NCBI RefSeq assembly: GCF_014642875.1
Contig: NZ_BMJC01000001.1
Location: forward strand, 477,335-541,334
DNA length: 64,000 nt
DNA from: Puia dinghuensis
Lineage (GTDB): Bacteria > Bacteroidota > Bacteroidia > Chitinophagales > Chitinophagaceae
Reading direction: 5' to 3'
The notes below the pieces were generated by a model. That model made no database searches. It was not told the DNA's origin and saw only the letters and a list, made by a program, of their open reading frames with translations. Position numbers and translations under genes: made by a program. The stretch's first letter is position 1, and the number at the start of each line of letters is the position of its first letter. Positions 43,178 through 51,895 of the stretch are shown here, piece after piece.

Positions 43178-44554
43178 ATGGTTACAGTCATCATTCCTGC
43201 TCTTAATGAGGAAAAGACGATCCGCCAGGTGATCCGGCAGGCCAAGCGGAATGGGCTGGTGAATGAGATCATAGTGGTGGACGATATGTCATCGGACAAT
43301 ACAATTGCCGAGGCAAAGAAGGAGGAAGTAAAGGTCATTACAAGTACGCATGTGGGCAAGGGCGATTCGATGCGGGAGGGGATGCTGATGGCGAAGAACG
43401 AGATCATCGTCTTCCTTGAAGCGGACACCCCCAGCTATGCAACAGATATTGTGGGTAAGCTCACCGCCCCGTTGATAGCCGACCAGGCGGATTTCGTCAA
43501 ATCTTATTTCGAACGGCAGAGCGGCCGGATGTTCGAGCTGCTGGCCAAGCCCTTGCTGGAGCTGTTCTTCCCGCAACTATTGAAGTTCAAGCAGCCCCTG
43601 AGCGGGGTGATCGCCGGGAAGAAAGCCATCTTTCAAAAGGTGGATTTCGATAATGATTATGGAGTCGACATCGGGTTGTTGATCGATATGCACCAGACAA
43701 GGGCGCGGATCGCGGAGGTCTGTGTCGGTGAAGTGGAGAACGACCGGCAACCACTGCACGTGCTGGGCCGCATGGCCAAGCAGATAGCCAATGCCATTTT
43801 CAAGCGGGTGAACATCTTTGACGGCGGACGCCGGGAAGAGGAGCAGCAGACCCCGCACCTGATGCGGGAACAAGTCGAATTTGCCCTGAAGGAGCTGGTT
43901 CGCCAGCCAAGGAAGATGATCGTCTTCGACATGGACAATACCCTGCTGCAGGGTAGTTTTATCCAGGCGGCGGCCGAGCGGTTTGGGTTTACGAAGGAGT
44001 TGAAGGACATCCTTGCCCAGCCCAAGAGCAATTACATCAAGACGCAGAAGATAGCCCGGCTGCTGGAGGGCAAGACCTTTGCCGAATTGATCAACGTGGT
44101 GGAATCCATTCCGATCATCGGGGATGCGGTGCAGGTGATAAGGGAATTGCAGGTGAGAGGGTATGTCTGCGGCATCATCTGCGACAGCTATTATGCTATT
44201 GCCAACCATATCAAGAACGTGCTCGGGCTTGACTTCACCCTGGGCAATGAGCTGGAATTCCAGAAAAGTGTGGTTACGGGAGAGGTTAAGATACCCTCGC
44301 AGTTGTTAAAGGACCGGTTTAGCCTGTGCGAACACGATCATTGCAAGTCGAATATGTTCCAATATATCCTCCACCGGTTTGGTATCAGTCTGGCAGATTC
44401 GGTGGCAGTCGGGGATGGGGAGAACGATATCTGTATGGTCAAAATGGCGGGTACGGGTATTTCCTTTAATTCTACGACCCCCATCCTGGACGAGGTGGCC
44501 GACTATGTGTTCAAGGGGGATTCACTGAAGCCTGTTTTAGAGGTTGTTAGGTAA
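43178..44554 (+). CDS. Fusion of GT81-like glycosyltransferase and SerB-type HAD phosphatase
   Basis: 458 residues in two enzymes. Residues 1-210 are a GT-A transferase like glucosyl-3-phosphoglycerate synthase (GT81): VTVIIPALNEEKTIRQVI, EIIVVDDMSSDNT, VGKGDSMREGM, FLEAD (DxD equivalent, EAD at 81-83), then RMFELLAKPLLELFFPQLLK with QPLSG and YGVDIGLLIDM. Residues 245-458 are a phosphoserine-phosphatase-like HAD domain: FDMDNTLLQGS (Asp251, Asp253), an alpha cap, IICDS (336-337) and VGDGENDICM (Asp413, Asp417). A charged linker (GGRREEEQQ) joins them. The likely pathway is sugar nucleotide plus phosphorylated acceptor to a phosphorylated glycoside, then dephosphorylation, as in glucosyl- or mannosylglycerate synthesis. 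The products are inferred, not shown. Confidence 0.75.
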   Translation: MVTVIIPALNEEKTIRQVIRQAKRNGLVNEIIVVDDMSSDNTIAEAKKEEVKVITSTHVGKGDSMREGMLMAKNEIIVFLEADTPSYATDIVGKLTAPLIADQADFVKSYFERQSGRMFELLAKPLLELFFPQLLKFKQPLSGVIAGKKAIFQKVDFDNDYGVDIGLLIDMHQTRARIAEVCVGEVENDRQPLHVLGRMAKQIANAIFKRVNIFDGGRREEEQQTPHLMREQVEFALKELVRQPRKMIVFDMDNTLLQGSFIQAAAERFGFTKELKDILAQPKSNYIKTQKIARLLEGKTFAELINVVESIPIIGDAVQVIRELQVRGYVCGIICDSYYAIANHIKNVLGLDFTLGNELEFQKSVVTGEVKIPSQLLKDRFSLCEHDHCKSNMFQYILHRFGISLADSVAVGDGENDICMVKMAGTGISFNSTTPILDEVADYVFKGDSLKPVLEVVR

Positions 44555-44561
44555 ATCCGGT

Positions 44562-44594
44562 CTGTCACTGTGGCAGCAGCGCATGCCATGGCAT
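44562..44594 (+). promoter_or_regulatory. Two palindromes upstream of dnaK
   Basis: CTGTCAC-T-GTGGCAG (44562-44576, one mismatch) is followed by the perfect palindrome ATGCCATGGCAT (44583-44594). Both lie 60-95 bases before dnaK and could be operators of a heat-shock regulator. They do not match CIRCE. A sigma-54-like reading (TGGCA...ATGC) has spacing one base too long. Confidence 0.4.
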
Positions 44595-44654
44595 AATGAT
44601 TGTCAATACATTCCGGATTTAAACTTGTAAAACCTTTAAAATCATACAAACAAT

Positions 44655-46559
44655 ATGGGAAAAATCATAGGAATTGACCTTGGCACGACCAATAGTTGCG
44701 TGGCCGTGATGGAAGGAAATGAGCCCGTAGTGATCGCCAACGATGAAGGTCGTCGTACGACCCCGTCGATTGTGGGTTTCCTGAAGAACGGAGAAAGAAA
44801 GGTCGGGGATCCCGCCAAGCGCCAGGCCATTACCAATCCGGTGAACACCATTATGTCGGTAAAACGGTTCATGGGCCGGCGTTATGACGAAGTGACTAAT
44901 GAGATCACCCATTGGAGCTATAAAGTTGTCAAGGGTGACAATAATACCGTCCGCATCGACATCGACGGCCGGTTATATACGCCCCAGGAAATATCCGCTA
45001 TGATCCTTCAGAAAATGAAGAAGACGGCGGAAGACTATCTGGGCCAGGAAGTAACGGAAGCAGTCATTACCGTGCCTGCCTATTTCAACGACGCGCAGCG
45101 CCAGGCTACGAAAGAAGCCGGGGAGATTGCGGGGTTGAATGTCCGGCGTATCGTCAACGAGCCTACGGCTGCCGCCCTGGCTTATGGCCTGGACAAGGCC
45201 GGTAAGGACGAGAAGATCGCCGTATTCGACCTTGGTGGCGGTACCTTCGATATCTCCATCCTCGAACTGGGGGACGGTGTTTTTGAAGTAAAGTCCACCA
45301 ATGGCGACACCCATTTGGGTGGTGACGATTTCGACAAGGTGGTTATGGATTGGCTGGCCGATGAGTTCAAGAAAGAGGAGAATGTAGACCTCCGCAAGGA
45401 CCCGATGGCCCTGCAACGGTTGAAGGAAGCCGCCGAAAAGGCCAAGATAGAGCTTTCTTCTTCCAGCGAGACGGAGATCAACCTGCCTTATATTACGGCT
45501 GTGGACGGTGTGCCCAAGCACCTGGTGAAGAAGTTGAACCGCTCGAAATTCGAGCAGTTGGCCGATGCCCTGTTCGAAAGGTGTCTGCGGCCCTGTGAAC
45601 AGGCGCTGAAGGATGCCGGGCTTACGGCTTCGCAGATCGACGAAGTGATCCTGGTCGGTGGCAGCACCCGTATCCCCAAGGTCCAGGAGCTGGTAGAGAA
45701 GTTCTTTGGCAAGAAGCCGAACAAGGGTGTCAACCCGGATGAAGTAGTCGCCATCGGCGCCGCTATCCAGGGTGCAGTGCTCACCGGTGAAGTAAAGGAT
45801 GTGTTGCTGCTCGACGTTACCCCGCTTTCCCTCGGCATCGAGACCATGGGCGGTGTGATGACGAGGCTCATCGATGCGAACACCACTATACCGTCCAAGA
45901 AATCGGAAACTTTTTCTACCGCGAGTGATAATCAGCCCGGCGTTCAGATCCATGTCCTGCAGGGTGAGCGTCCCATGGCTTCGCAGAACAAGAGCCTGGG
46001 TACCTTCAACCTCGATGGTATTCCTCCGGCCCCGCGCGGCGTACCGCAGATCGAAGTCATCTTCGACATTGACGCCAATGGTATCCTGCATGTAACGGCC
46101 AAGGATAAGGGCACCGGTAAGGAGCAGAAGATCCGCATCGAAGCCGGTAGCGGTCTCAGCAAAGACGAAGTGGAAAGAATGAAGGCGGAAGCCAGGGCCA
46201 ACGAGTCGTCCGACAAGGTGGCAAGGGAAAAGGTAGATAAGATCAACCAGGCCGACAGCCTGATCTTCCAGACAGAAAAGCAATTGAAGGAATTCGGTGA
46301 TAAGCTGCCCGGTGACAAGAAGGCGCCGATCGAAGAAGCCCTCAAAAAATTGAAAGATGCACACAAGTCACAGGATATTGCGGCCATCGATGCGGCATCA
46401 GCGGAGATGAACAATGCCTGGACGGCGGCTTCTGAAGAATTGTACAAGGCAACGCAGCAGGCGGGAGCACAGCAAGGCCCCGGAGCCAATAACGGCGGAC
46501 AGCAGTCGAATGCCGGTGGCGAGAATGTAACGGATGCCGAATTCGAAGAAGTGAAATAA
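44655..46559 (+). CDS. dnaK: Chaperone Hsp70
   Basis: A 634-residue DnaK of normal length. The ATPase domain shows [16 protein letters not shown], the [18 protein letters not shown] block, and [18 protein letters not shown]. The peptide-binding domain includes [20 protein letters not shown], and the C-terminus ends with the conserved acidic tail DAEFEEVK. It folds and refolds proteins with DnaJ and GrpE, which are not in the window. It is transcribed alone, with its own terminator at 46579-46607. Upstream palindromes suggest stress control. Confidence 0.97.
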   Translation: MGKIIGIDLGTTNSCVAVMEGNEPVVIANDEGRRTTPSIVGFLKNGERKVGDPAKRQAITNPVNTIMSVKRFMGRRYDEVTNEITHWSYKVVKGDNNTVRIDIDGRLYTPQEISAMILQKMKKTAEDYLGQEVTEAVITVPAYFNDAQRQATKEAGEIAGLNVRRIVNEPTAAALAYGLDKAGKDEKIAVFDLGGGTFDISILELGDGVFEVKSTNGDTHLGGDDFDKVVMDWLADEFKKEENVDLRKDPMALQRLKEAAEKAKIELSSSSETEINLPYITAVDGVPKHLVKKLNRSKFEQLADALFERCLRPCEQALKDAGLTASQIDEVILVGGSTRIPKVQELVEKFFGKKPNKGVNPDEVVAIGAAIQGAVLTGEVKDVLLLDVTPLSLGIETMGGVMTRLIDANTTIPSKKSETFSTASDNQPGVQIHVLQGERPMASQNKSLGTFNLDGIPPAPRGVPQIEVIFDIDANGILHVTAKDKGTGKEQKIRIEAGSGLSKDEVERMKAEARANESSDKVAREKVDKINQADSLIFQTEKQLKEFGDKLPGDKKAPIEEALKKLKDAHKSQDIAAIDAASAEMNNAWTAASEELYKATQQAGAQQGPGANNGGQQSNAGGENVTDAEFEEVK

Positions 46560-46578
46560 TTGATAATCAATCAATAGC

Positions 46579-46607
46579 AAAAAGCCCTCAAAAATTGAGG
46601 GCTTTTT
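46579..46607 (+). terminator. Terminator after dnaK
   Basis: A 13-bp stem, AAAAAGCCCTCAA with TTGAGGGCTTTTT, and a 3-base A loop, with the T-run as part of the descending arm, 20 bases after the dnaK stop. Confidence 0.93.
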
Positions 46608-46610
46608 TAT

Positions 46611-46640
46611 TTGTAGATGTGACGATTATTCGTAACTTTG
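46611..46640 (+). promoter_or_regulatory. Bacteroidota housekeeping promoter TTG-N19-TAACTTTG
   Basis: TTG at 46611-46613 and TAACTTTG at 46633-46640 are separated by exactly 19 bases, the consensus of the primary Bacteroidota sigma factor. The start of transcription is predicted near 46647, about 183 bases before the small basic protein gene. It is the best promoter I found in the window. Confidence 0.8.
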
Positions 46641-46646
46641 CACCGC

Positions 46647-46829
46647 ATTGAACAACCAAACGCGTATTACTAGCGAGTTTGCCTACTTCAAAAAGAGTAC
46701 TCCAGTCTATCGACACTTCTTTCAACGATTCTCAAGTGTTACCAAACGGACCAAAGGTCCGTCGGCCGATGGCCAGACATTAAATTCTCCTTCGCGGTTG
46801 TTCTGAACTAAACTTAAAAATGAACATTT
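46647..46829 (+). promoter_or_regulatory. Long structured 5' leader of the 72-residue gene
   Basis: About 183 bases between the predicted transcription start and ATG 46830. It contains the hairpin CGGACC-AAA-GGTCCG (46747-46761) followed by the small CGGCCG/GGCC dyad. A 52-codon TTG-initiated frame (46648-46806) runs through it but has no supporting features. The length and structure suggest a cis-regulatory RNA. Confidence 0.45.
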
Positions 46830-47048
46830 ATGAAAAGTGATCTAGTGCACTCTATTGTGCAAATGGAGGCTAACATCCTTAAACAGTTAGTAACTGAGGT
46901 AAAGGAAACCGTTGCGACGGAAGTCGAATTGCCCAGGGCCCGTAAGAGCTCGTTCGGGGTGACAAATTTGTGGGCCATCAGGCGCAAGAGCCGTTATGCG
47001 GCTACAGCTCGCCGTAAGCCCCGCATCATCACAGGTTTCGGTTATTAA
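46830..47048 (+). CDS. Small basic protein of unknown function
   Basis: 72 residues. The first half is an acidic/amphipathic helix (VQMEANILKQLVTEVKETVA) and the second half is very basic (FGVTNLWAIRRKSRYAATAR and RKPRIITGF). The pattern of a short acidic helix followed by a Phe-x-Val-x-x-Leu-Trp-x-Ile element and an Arg/Lys-rich tail recalls short Bacteroidota proteins of unknown role, possibly binding RNA or the ribosome; that is inference. It is a single gene with a consensus promoter, a 183-base leader and a strong terminator, the profile of a highly expressed transcript. Confidence 0.7.
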   Translation: MKSDLVHSIVQMEANILKQLVTEVKETVATEVELPRARKSSFGVTNLWAIRRKSRYAATARRKPRIITGFGY

Positions 47049-47069
47049 TAAGGATAGATTAGCTAGCAG

Positions 47070-47094
47070 AACCCCGCTGACGCGGGGTTTTTTT
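47070..47094 (+). terminator. Terminator after the small basic protein
   Basis: An 8-bp stem AACCCCGC-TGAC-GCGGGGTT followed directly by a run of seven T. Confidence 0.95.
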
Positions 47095-47098
47095 ATGC

Positions 47099-48952
47099 CT
47101 ATATGATATCCATCTTTTTCATGAGGAAGGAGGCGTTGCGGTTACGGGCGATGCCGCGTTGAAGGAGATAGTTGAAATGCAGTTCGCCGTTGTCGATGAC
47201 GCTTTCGAAACAATAGTTGGTAATGAGTCCCGGTTGTTCGAGCGTACCAAGGGAGAGATCGTGGGTTGCGAAGAGCGAGAGACAGCGGTATTGGAGCAGC
47301 TGCCGGATGAATTGCTCGGAGCCGCTGGTCTTATCTTCGGAGTTGGTGCCGCGCAGTATTTCGTCGATGAGGACGAGGGCGGGGGCGCCGGTGCGGAGAT
47401 GGAGGATGATCTGCTGTAATTTTTTGAGTTCGGCCATGAAATAGGAGGTCTGTTCCTGCAGGGAGTCGCTGATGCGCAGGGAAGTGAGGATATCCATGGG
47501 CGTGAACGTGAACGTGGCGGCGCAGACGGGGAGGCCGCATTGGGCCATCAGCAGATTGATGCCGATGGTGCGCAGGAAGGTAGTCTTTCCCGACATGTTG
47601 GACCCGGTGACGAGGATGAGGCTTTCGTCGCGGCCGATGGTAAAGTCGTTGGCGACGCGTCGCACCGCGGGGATAAGAGGATGAGCTATGCTGGTGGATT
47701 CGATGAAAAGGGCAGGGGCTGGCGTCCCGTTGGTCGGGGCTGCGCCGGAAGCCATCGGTGAAGGGTAGACGTAATCCGGGTTATTAAAGGCAAAGGTGGC
47801 CAGGGAATTCAACTGTTCGATGGCGCCGACCGCCTCGATCCATCCGGGGAAGGACGACCGGTTGCGGTCTTTCCAGCTTTCGAGCGCGATGATACAGTGC
47901 AGGTCGTAGAGGAAAAAAGTGTTCAGCAGGACATTGACCACCAGGTTGAGCCGTTGATCGAAGAAGGACGTAAGCCGGGACAGGCGATGGATGGCCGTGT
48001 GCGCCATTTTGGTGACCGACTGCCAGTGCTGCAGCACGGGAGAACCGGTTGTATCGGCTTTGTTGAATTCGGCGAGGATACCGGCGTACTGATCGAACAG
48101 GTCTTGTTTATGGCTGATCAACCGGTGCTGTCCGCTGACATAACCGTGGTAGGCCCTGAGCAGCAACCGGGAGACGATGATCCCCGCGACGACAAGGGCA
48201 AAATTATTGCTGGTAAAATACAGGAGCAACCCGGCTATGTTGACAACCGGGAGTACGATGATGGCGGCGCGCAGCCAGCCATTCCGGTAGAAATGGGGTG
48301 AAGTATCGAGCCACTCTGCGAGACTGGCTTTGTCGAGATCGGCCTGTCTTTTATCGATGAGTAACCCATGGGCGGTAAGCAGCGGCCGGAGATGGGTCTG
48401 GGCGGCAAGGATGCGGACGGCCTGTTGTTCCTGTACGATCACGGCCGGGTCGAGCAGGGGTCTGCGCAACCGTGCAGCCAGGACATTCATTCCCCTTGCG
48501 GTGGTGGTCCGGTTGAGGACGTGAAAAAGGGAGTTTTTGCCAAAGATGTCCAGGTCGTCCAGGTAGGTGTCGGAAGTGAGAAAGGCCGCGCCATCAGGGA
48601 ACCGGTTGGAGGCGCCCGTCAGCAGCCCCACTTCGTTCGTCAGGACAAAACGCAGCTTCTCCTGGAGGCTGCGCTGGTCTTTCCAGCGATAGTAGAGGTT
48701 GACACAGCCGATGAAAGCCGCAGTGAGCAGCATGGCCAGGATCAGTAAGGCGAGGGTGTATTGCTGGATGAGGGAATAGACGGTAAACGCTACACCGGCA
48801 AACAGGGCGACGCGTACGAGCGCCATGCCGTTCAATCTTGTCTGGATGCTCCGGATCTTCCCGTTGCAGGCGGCAATGTTTTCTTGATAATAGGCCTCGG
48901 TTGACAAGTTATTGGGCAGATGGCGATCACATGATATCCATCGCCTTGACAA
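47099..48952 (-). CDS. MutS-like ATPase with membrane segments
   Basis: 617 residues ending in the MutS/ABC ATPase domain: Walker A VTGSNMSGKTTFLRTIG, Walker B ALVLIDEILRGTNSED, and LSLFATHDLSLG, with the ST-type loop present. The N-terminus lacks the mismatch-recognition and connector domains of MutS. Instead there are hydrophobic stretches at about 45-85 (two helices, VALFAGVAFTVYSLI and LALLILAMLLTAAF) and 235-275 (IIVLPVVNIAGLLLYF). This is a distinct Bacteroidota-type MutS family protein, probably membrane-bound, of unknown role. The ATG at 48952 overlaps the upstream small membrane gene by 26 bases; TTG 48907 is an alternative start. Confidence 0.8.
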   Translation of the reverse strand: MSRRWISCDRHLPNNLSTEAYYQENIAACNGKIRSIQTRLNGMALVRVALFAGVAFTVYSLIQQYTLALLILAMLLTAAFIGCVNLYYRWKDQRSLQEKLRFVLTNEVGLLTGASNRFPDGAAFLTSDTYLDDLDIFGKNSLFHVLNRTTTARGMNVLAARLRRPLLDPAVIVQEQQAVRILAAQTHLRPLLTAHGLLIDKRQADLDKASLAEWLDTSPHFYRNGWLRAAIIVLPVVNIAGLLLYFTSNNFALVVAGIIVSRLLLRAYHGYVSGQHRLISHKQDLFDQYAGILAEFNKADTTGSPVLQHWQSVTKMAHTAIHRLSRLTSFFDQRLNLVVNVLLNTFFLYDLHCIIALESWKDRNRSSFPGWIEAVGAIEQLNSLATFAFNNPDYVYPSPMASGAAPTNGTPAPALFIESTSIAHPLIPAVRRVANDFTIGRDESLILVTGSNMSGKTTFLRTIGINLLMAQCGLPVCAATFTFTPMDILTSLRISDSLQEQTSYFMAELKKLQQIILHLRTGAPALVLIDEILRGTNSEDKTSGSEQFIRQLLQYRCLSLFATHDLSLGTLEQPGLITNYCFESVIDNGELHFNYLLQRGIARNRNASFLMKKMDII

Positions 48953-49079
48953 AAGAAGTGGCGAAGAAAGGCAGGATCAGCGTCAGGTAGGAGAAATGGG
49001 AGGCGATAGCGGCGATAAGGGCGACGGTAGAAACGAGGAACAATAACCAATAGCCCAGGGTATTCTTCTTTTGTGCCAT
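48927..49079 (-). CDS. Small two-helix membrane protein upstream of the MutS-like gene
   Basis: 50 residues from ATG 49079: MAQKKNTLGYWLLFLVSTVA, then a second hydrophobic helix (SYLTLILPFFATSFVKAM). It has a basic N-terminus and two transmembrane segments and overlaps the MutS-like start in another frame, so the two may be translationally coupled. A near-consensus TACCTTCG lies 17 bases upstream on the minus strand. It may partner the membrane-anchored ATPase. Confidence 0.55.
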   Translation of the reverse strand: MAQKKNTLGYWLLFLVSTVALIAAIASHFSYLTLILPFFATSFVKAMDIM

Positions 49080-49164
49080 GAGAACAAAAATTTGTGCGAA
49101 GGTAAGCCAAAACCAGCATTGGACCAACTTCAAAAAAATCAATATCTTCGGGCTATTCTCACAT

Positions 49165-51858
49165 ATGAAACTCGATTTCTACTTACGCTTTCATACTAAC
49201 CCCGGCCAGTCGATCCTCCTGGTTGGGAACATCGCTGAACTGGGCAACGGCCAGTTGGCTGCCGCCATGCCGCTCGACTATGTCAACGGAGAGTTCTGGC
49301 ATGGAAGCGTCCTCCTGACAGAAGCACCAGCGGATACGATCTATTACCACTATGTCCTCCATAATCCGGATGGAACCCTGACGGAAGAATGGGGCGATGA
49401 CAAGTATATCGATGCCCACGCCGTTACGGAGGCGGAGATACACGTGATCGACACCTGGAATTTTACCGGAGAATATGAGAATGTCTTTTTTACTTCGCCT
49501 TTCCGGGATGTGCTGCTGCCGCGGCACAAGGCAGGCAAGAAGAAAAAAGCAATAGAGCAGGTGACCCATCTTTTCCGGGTGAAGGCCCCGCTGCTGGCGG
49601 CTGAAGAAGTTGTCTGCCTGTTGGGGAGTGCGACCGCCCTGCAGGACTGGAAGGAAGACGATCCGCTGTTGCTGACGCCCGACGGGGACTGGTGGACCGT
49701 GGCACTGTCGCTGCCGCCGGAATCCTTTCCGCTGGAATACAAGTATGGGGTCTATCATAAGAAAGAGAAACGGTTCACCCACTGGGAATCGGGGCCCAAC
49801 CGGTATGTTCCGGGTGATGCCCGGCCGAATAAGCTCAGCATCCTCCACGATGGGTTTGTCCACCTGCCCAATACTACCTTTCATGGCGCCGGGGTCGCTA
49901 TCCCGGTGTTTAGCCTGCGGAGCAAGGAGTCTATGGGGGTGGGGGAGTTTACCGACCTGGAAGGGCTTGTCGACTGGGCCGTCAAATGTGGTCTGCGACT
50001 GATCCAACTGTTGCCGGTGCAGGACACGACGGCCAATCACAATTGGGCGGACTCTTATCCTTATGCCGCCATCTCCGCCTTTGCCCTGCACCCCATTTAT
50101 CTCAACCTGGAGAAATGCGCGGGCCGCAAGAATGAAGAGCTCATCAAGCCGTTGAATAAAAAGAAAAAGGAGCTAAATGCCTTGCCAGAGCTGGATTACG
50201 AACAAGTAATGAAGCTCAAGTTGCTAGTTGTTAAAGAATTATACGAATTACAAAAAGAAGGATTCAAGGAAGACCCGGGTTTCCTGGAGTTTTTTGAGCG
50301 CAACAGGGACTGGCTGGTGCCCTATGCGGCTTTTTGTTATCTGCGGGACAAGCATGGAACCCCGGATTTCACCCGGTGGACGCTGCACAGCGAGTATGAT
50401 AAAGAAGCCATCCGGGAGTATACCACGCCGGAAAAAAAACATTATGATTCCATTGCTCTTCAATATTTTATACAGTATCATCTCCATATTCAATTGAAGG
50501 ACGCCCTGGATTATGCCCACGAGCATGGGATCGTGGTAAAGGGGGATATCCCCATTGGCATCTATCGCTATAGCTGTGATGCCTGGGTAGCGCCGCGGTT
50601 GTACCATATGGACATGCAGGCGGGAGCGCCCCCGGACAACTTTGCCGTCAAGGGCCAGAACTGGGGTTTTCCGACCTACAACTGGGAGGAGATGGAAAAG
50701 GATGGCTACGGCTGGTGGCGCCAGCGTTTTAGCCACATGCAAAACTATTTTGATGGGTTTCGCATCGACCATATCCTGGGTTTCTTCCGCATCTGGAGCA
50801 TTCCTATGAACGTGGTGGAGGGTATTCTGGGGCATTTTGTGCCGGCCATCCCGGTTCACCGCGTGGAATTCCAGCAGCGCAATATCTGGTTCGACCGGGA
50901 CCGGTACACGCGGCCTTTCATCAATGACGCGGTGCTGTGGGATATCTTTGGGGAGGATGCGGGGTTTGTAAAGGAGCATTACCTGCAGCCGGCCGACAAT
51001 GCCCTTTTCGAACTGCGGGAATCCTATAACACGCAGCGGAAGATTGCCTCCGCCTTCAGGAAAGAAGCAGCCAATACTTTTAACGAGAAGATGCGCATCG
51101 GTCTGTACGACCTGGTTTCGAATGTCATTCTATTGGAAGTGGAGGGGTCAGAGGGATTGCAATTTCATTTCCGCATCTCGATGGAGCAGACGAGTTCTTT
51201 CCGCTTCCTGGAGTGGCATACCCAACAACAATTGAAGGACCTTTATGTCAATTATTTTTATAACCGGCAGGACGATTTCTGGCGGCGCGAGGCCATGCAC
51301 AAATTGCCGGAGCTGAAGCGGGCCACCAATATGCTTGTTTTCGGTGAAGATCTCGGAATGGTGCCGCGCAGCGTACCCGAGGTCATGCGGCAGCTGGGCA
51401 TTCTCAGCCTGGAAGTGCAGCGGATGCCAAAGGATTCTACCCGGGAGTTCTCCTATCCGGCGGAGGCGCCCTATCTGTCGGTGGTGACGCCTTCTACTCA
51501 TGATATGAGCACTATCCGGGGCTGGTGGGAAGAGGACCGGGCCCAGACCCAGCGTTTCTTTAACCGGGATTTGGGCCAGTGGGGTGAGGCGCCGCGTTTC
51601 TGTGAGCCCTGGATCAACAAGGCGATAGTGTTGCAACACCTGCATTCCCCGGCCCAGTGGGCCATCTTCCAATTGCAGGATCTTATGGGGATGAGCGAGC
51701 AATTTCGCCGGGAGAACCCGAATGACGAACGGATCAATGTGCCGGCCAATCCTCATCACTACTGGCGCTACCGGATGCATCTAACCCTGGAAGAGCTGCT
51801 CCATGAGAAGGCCTTTAATAGCGAGCTGCGGCGGGAGGTAGAGGCCAGCGGGCGGTGA
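49165..51858 (+). CDS. malQ: 4-alpha-glucanotransferase with two CBM20 domains (DPE2-like)
   Basis: 897 residues from ATG 49165 (MKLDFYLRFHTNPGQSILLV). Two starch-binding CBM20 modules lead: about 1-115 (SILLVGNIAELGNG) and 135-250 (VVCLLGSATALQDWKEDDPL). The GH77 barrel follows: VFSLRSKESMGVGEFTDLEG, FRIDHILGFFRIW with the nucleophile Asp, VFGEDLGMVPRSV with the acid/base Glu, and TPSTHDMSTIRGWW. An insertion within the barrel (about 330-430, KNEELIKPLNKKKKELNALP region) matches the plant DPE2 layout. It transfers glucan segments between chains, recycling short maltodextrins for phosphorylase or hydrolase use. TATCTTCG about 12 bases upstream may be its -7 box. Confidence 0.92.
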   Translation: MKLDFYLRFHTNPGQSILLVGNIAELGNGQLAAAMPLDYVNGEFWHGSVLLTEAPADTIYYHYVLHNPDGTLTEEWGDDKYIDAHAVTEAEIHVIDTWNFTGEYENVFFTSPFRDVLLPRHKAGKKKKAIEQVTHLFRVKAPLLAAEEVVCLLGSATALQDWKEDDPLLLTPDGDWWTVALSLPPESFPLEYKYGVYHKKEKRFTHWESGPNRYVPGDARPNKLSILHDGFVHLPNTTFHGAGVAIPVFSLRSKESMGVGEFTDLEGLVDWAVKCGLRLIQLLPVQDTTANHNWADSYPYAAISAFALHPIYLNLEKCAGRKNEELIKPLNKKKKELNALPELDYEQVMKLKLLVVKELYELQKEGFKEDPGFLEFFERNRDWLVPYAAFCYLRDKHGTPDFTRWTLHSEYDKEAIREYTTPEKKHYDSIALQYFIQYHLHIQLKDALDYAHEHGIVVKGDIPIGIYRYSCDAWVAPRLYHMDMQAGAPPDNFAVKGQNWGFPTYNWEEMEKDGYGWWRQRFSHMQNYFDGFRIDHILGFFRIWSIPMNVVEGILGHFVPAIPVHRVEFQQRNIWFDRDRYTRPFINDAVLWDIFGEDAGFVKEHYLQPADNALFELRESYNTQRKIASAFRKEAANTFNEKMRIGLYDLVSNVILLEVEGSEGLQFHFRISMEQTSSFRFLEWHTQQQLKDLYVNYFYNRQDDFWRREAMHKLPELKRATNMLVFGEDLGMVPRSVPEVMRQLGILSLEVQRMPKDSTREFSYPAEAPYLSVVTPSTHDMSTIRGWWEEDRAQTQRFFNRDLGQWGEAPRFCEPWINKAIVLQHLHSPAQWAIFQLQDLMGMSEQFRRENPNDERINVPANPHHYWRYRMHLTLEELLHEKAFNSELRREVEASGR

Positions 51859-51895
51859 GCAGCCTCCGGCGGCAAAGGCAGGCGCTTATGGCCGT

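Noticed and set aside
44571-44590. A sigma-54-like -24/-12 promoter upstream of dnaK
   Set aside because: TGGCA and a downstream TGC are present, but the spacing is one base longer than required and the -12 GC is not in place.
44973-46364. A 463-codon frame antisense to dnaK
   Set aside because: It is the mirror of a strongly conserved gene and has no recognisable domain.
46648-46806. A 52-codon TTG-initiated frame in the leader of the small basic protein
   Set aside because: It would start near the predicted transcription start, but there is no ATG, no domain and an ordinary composition. I treat the region as leader RNA.
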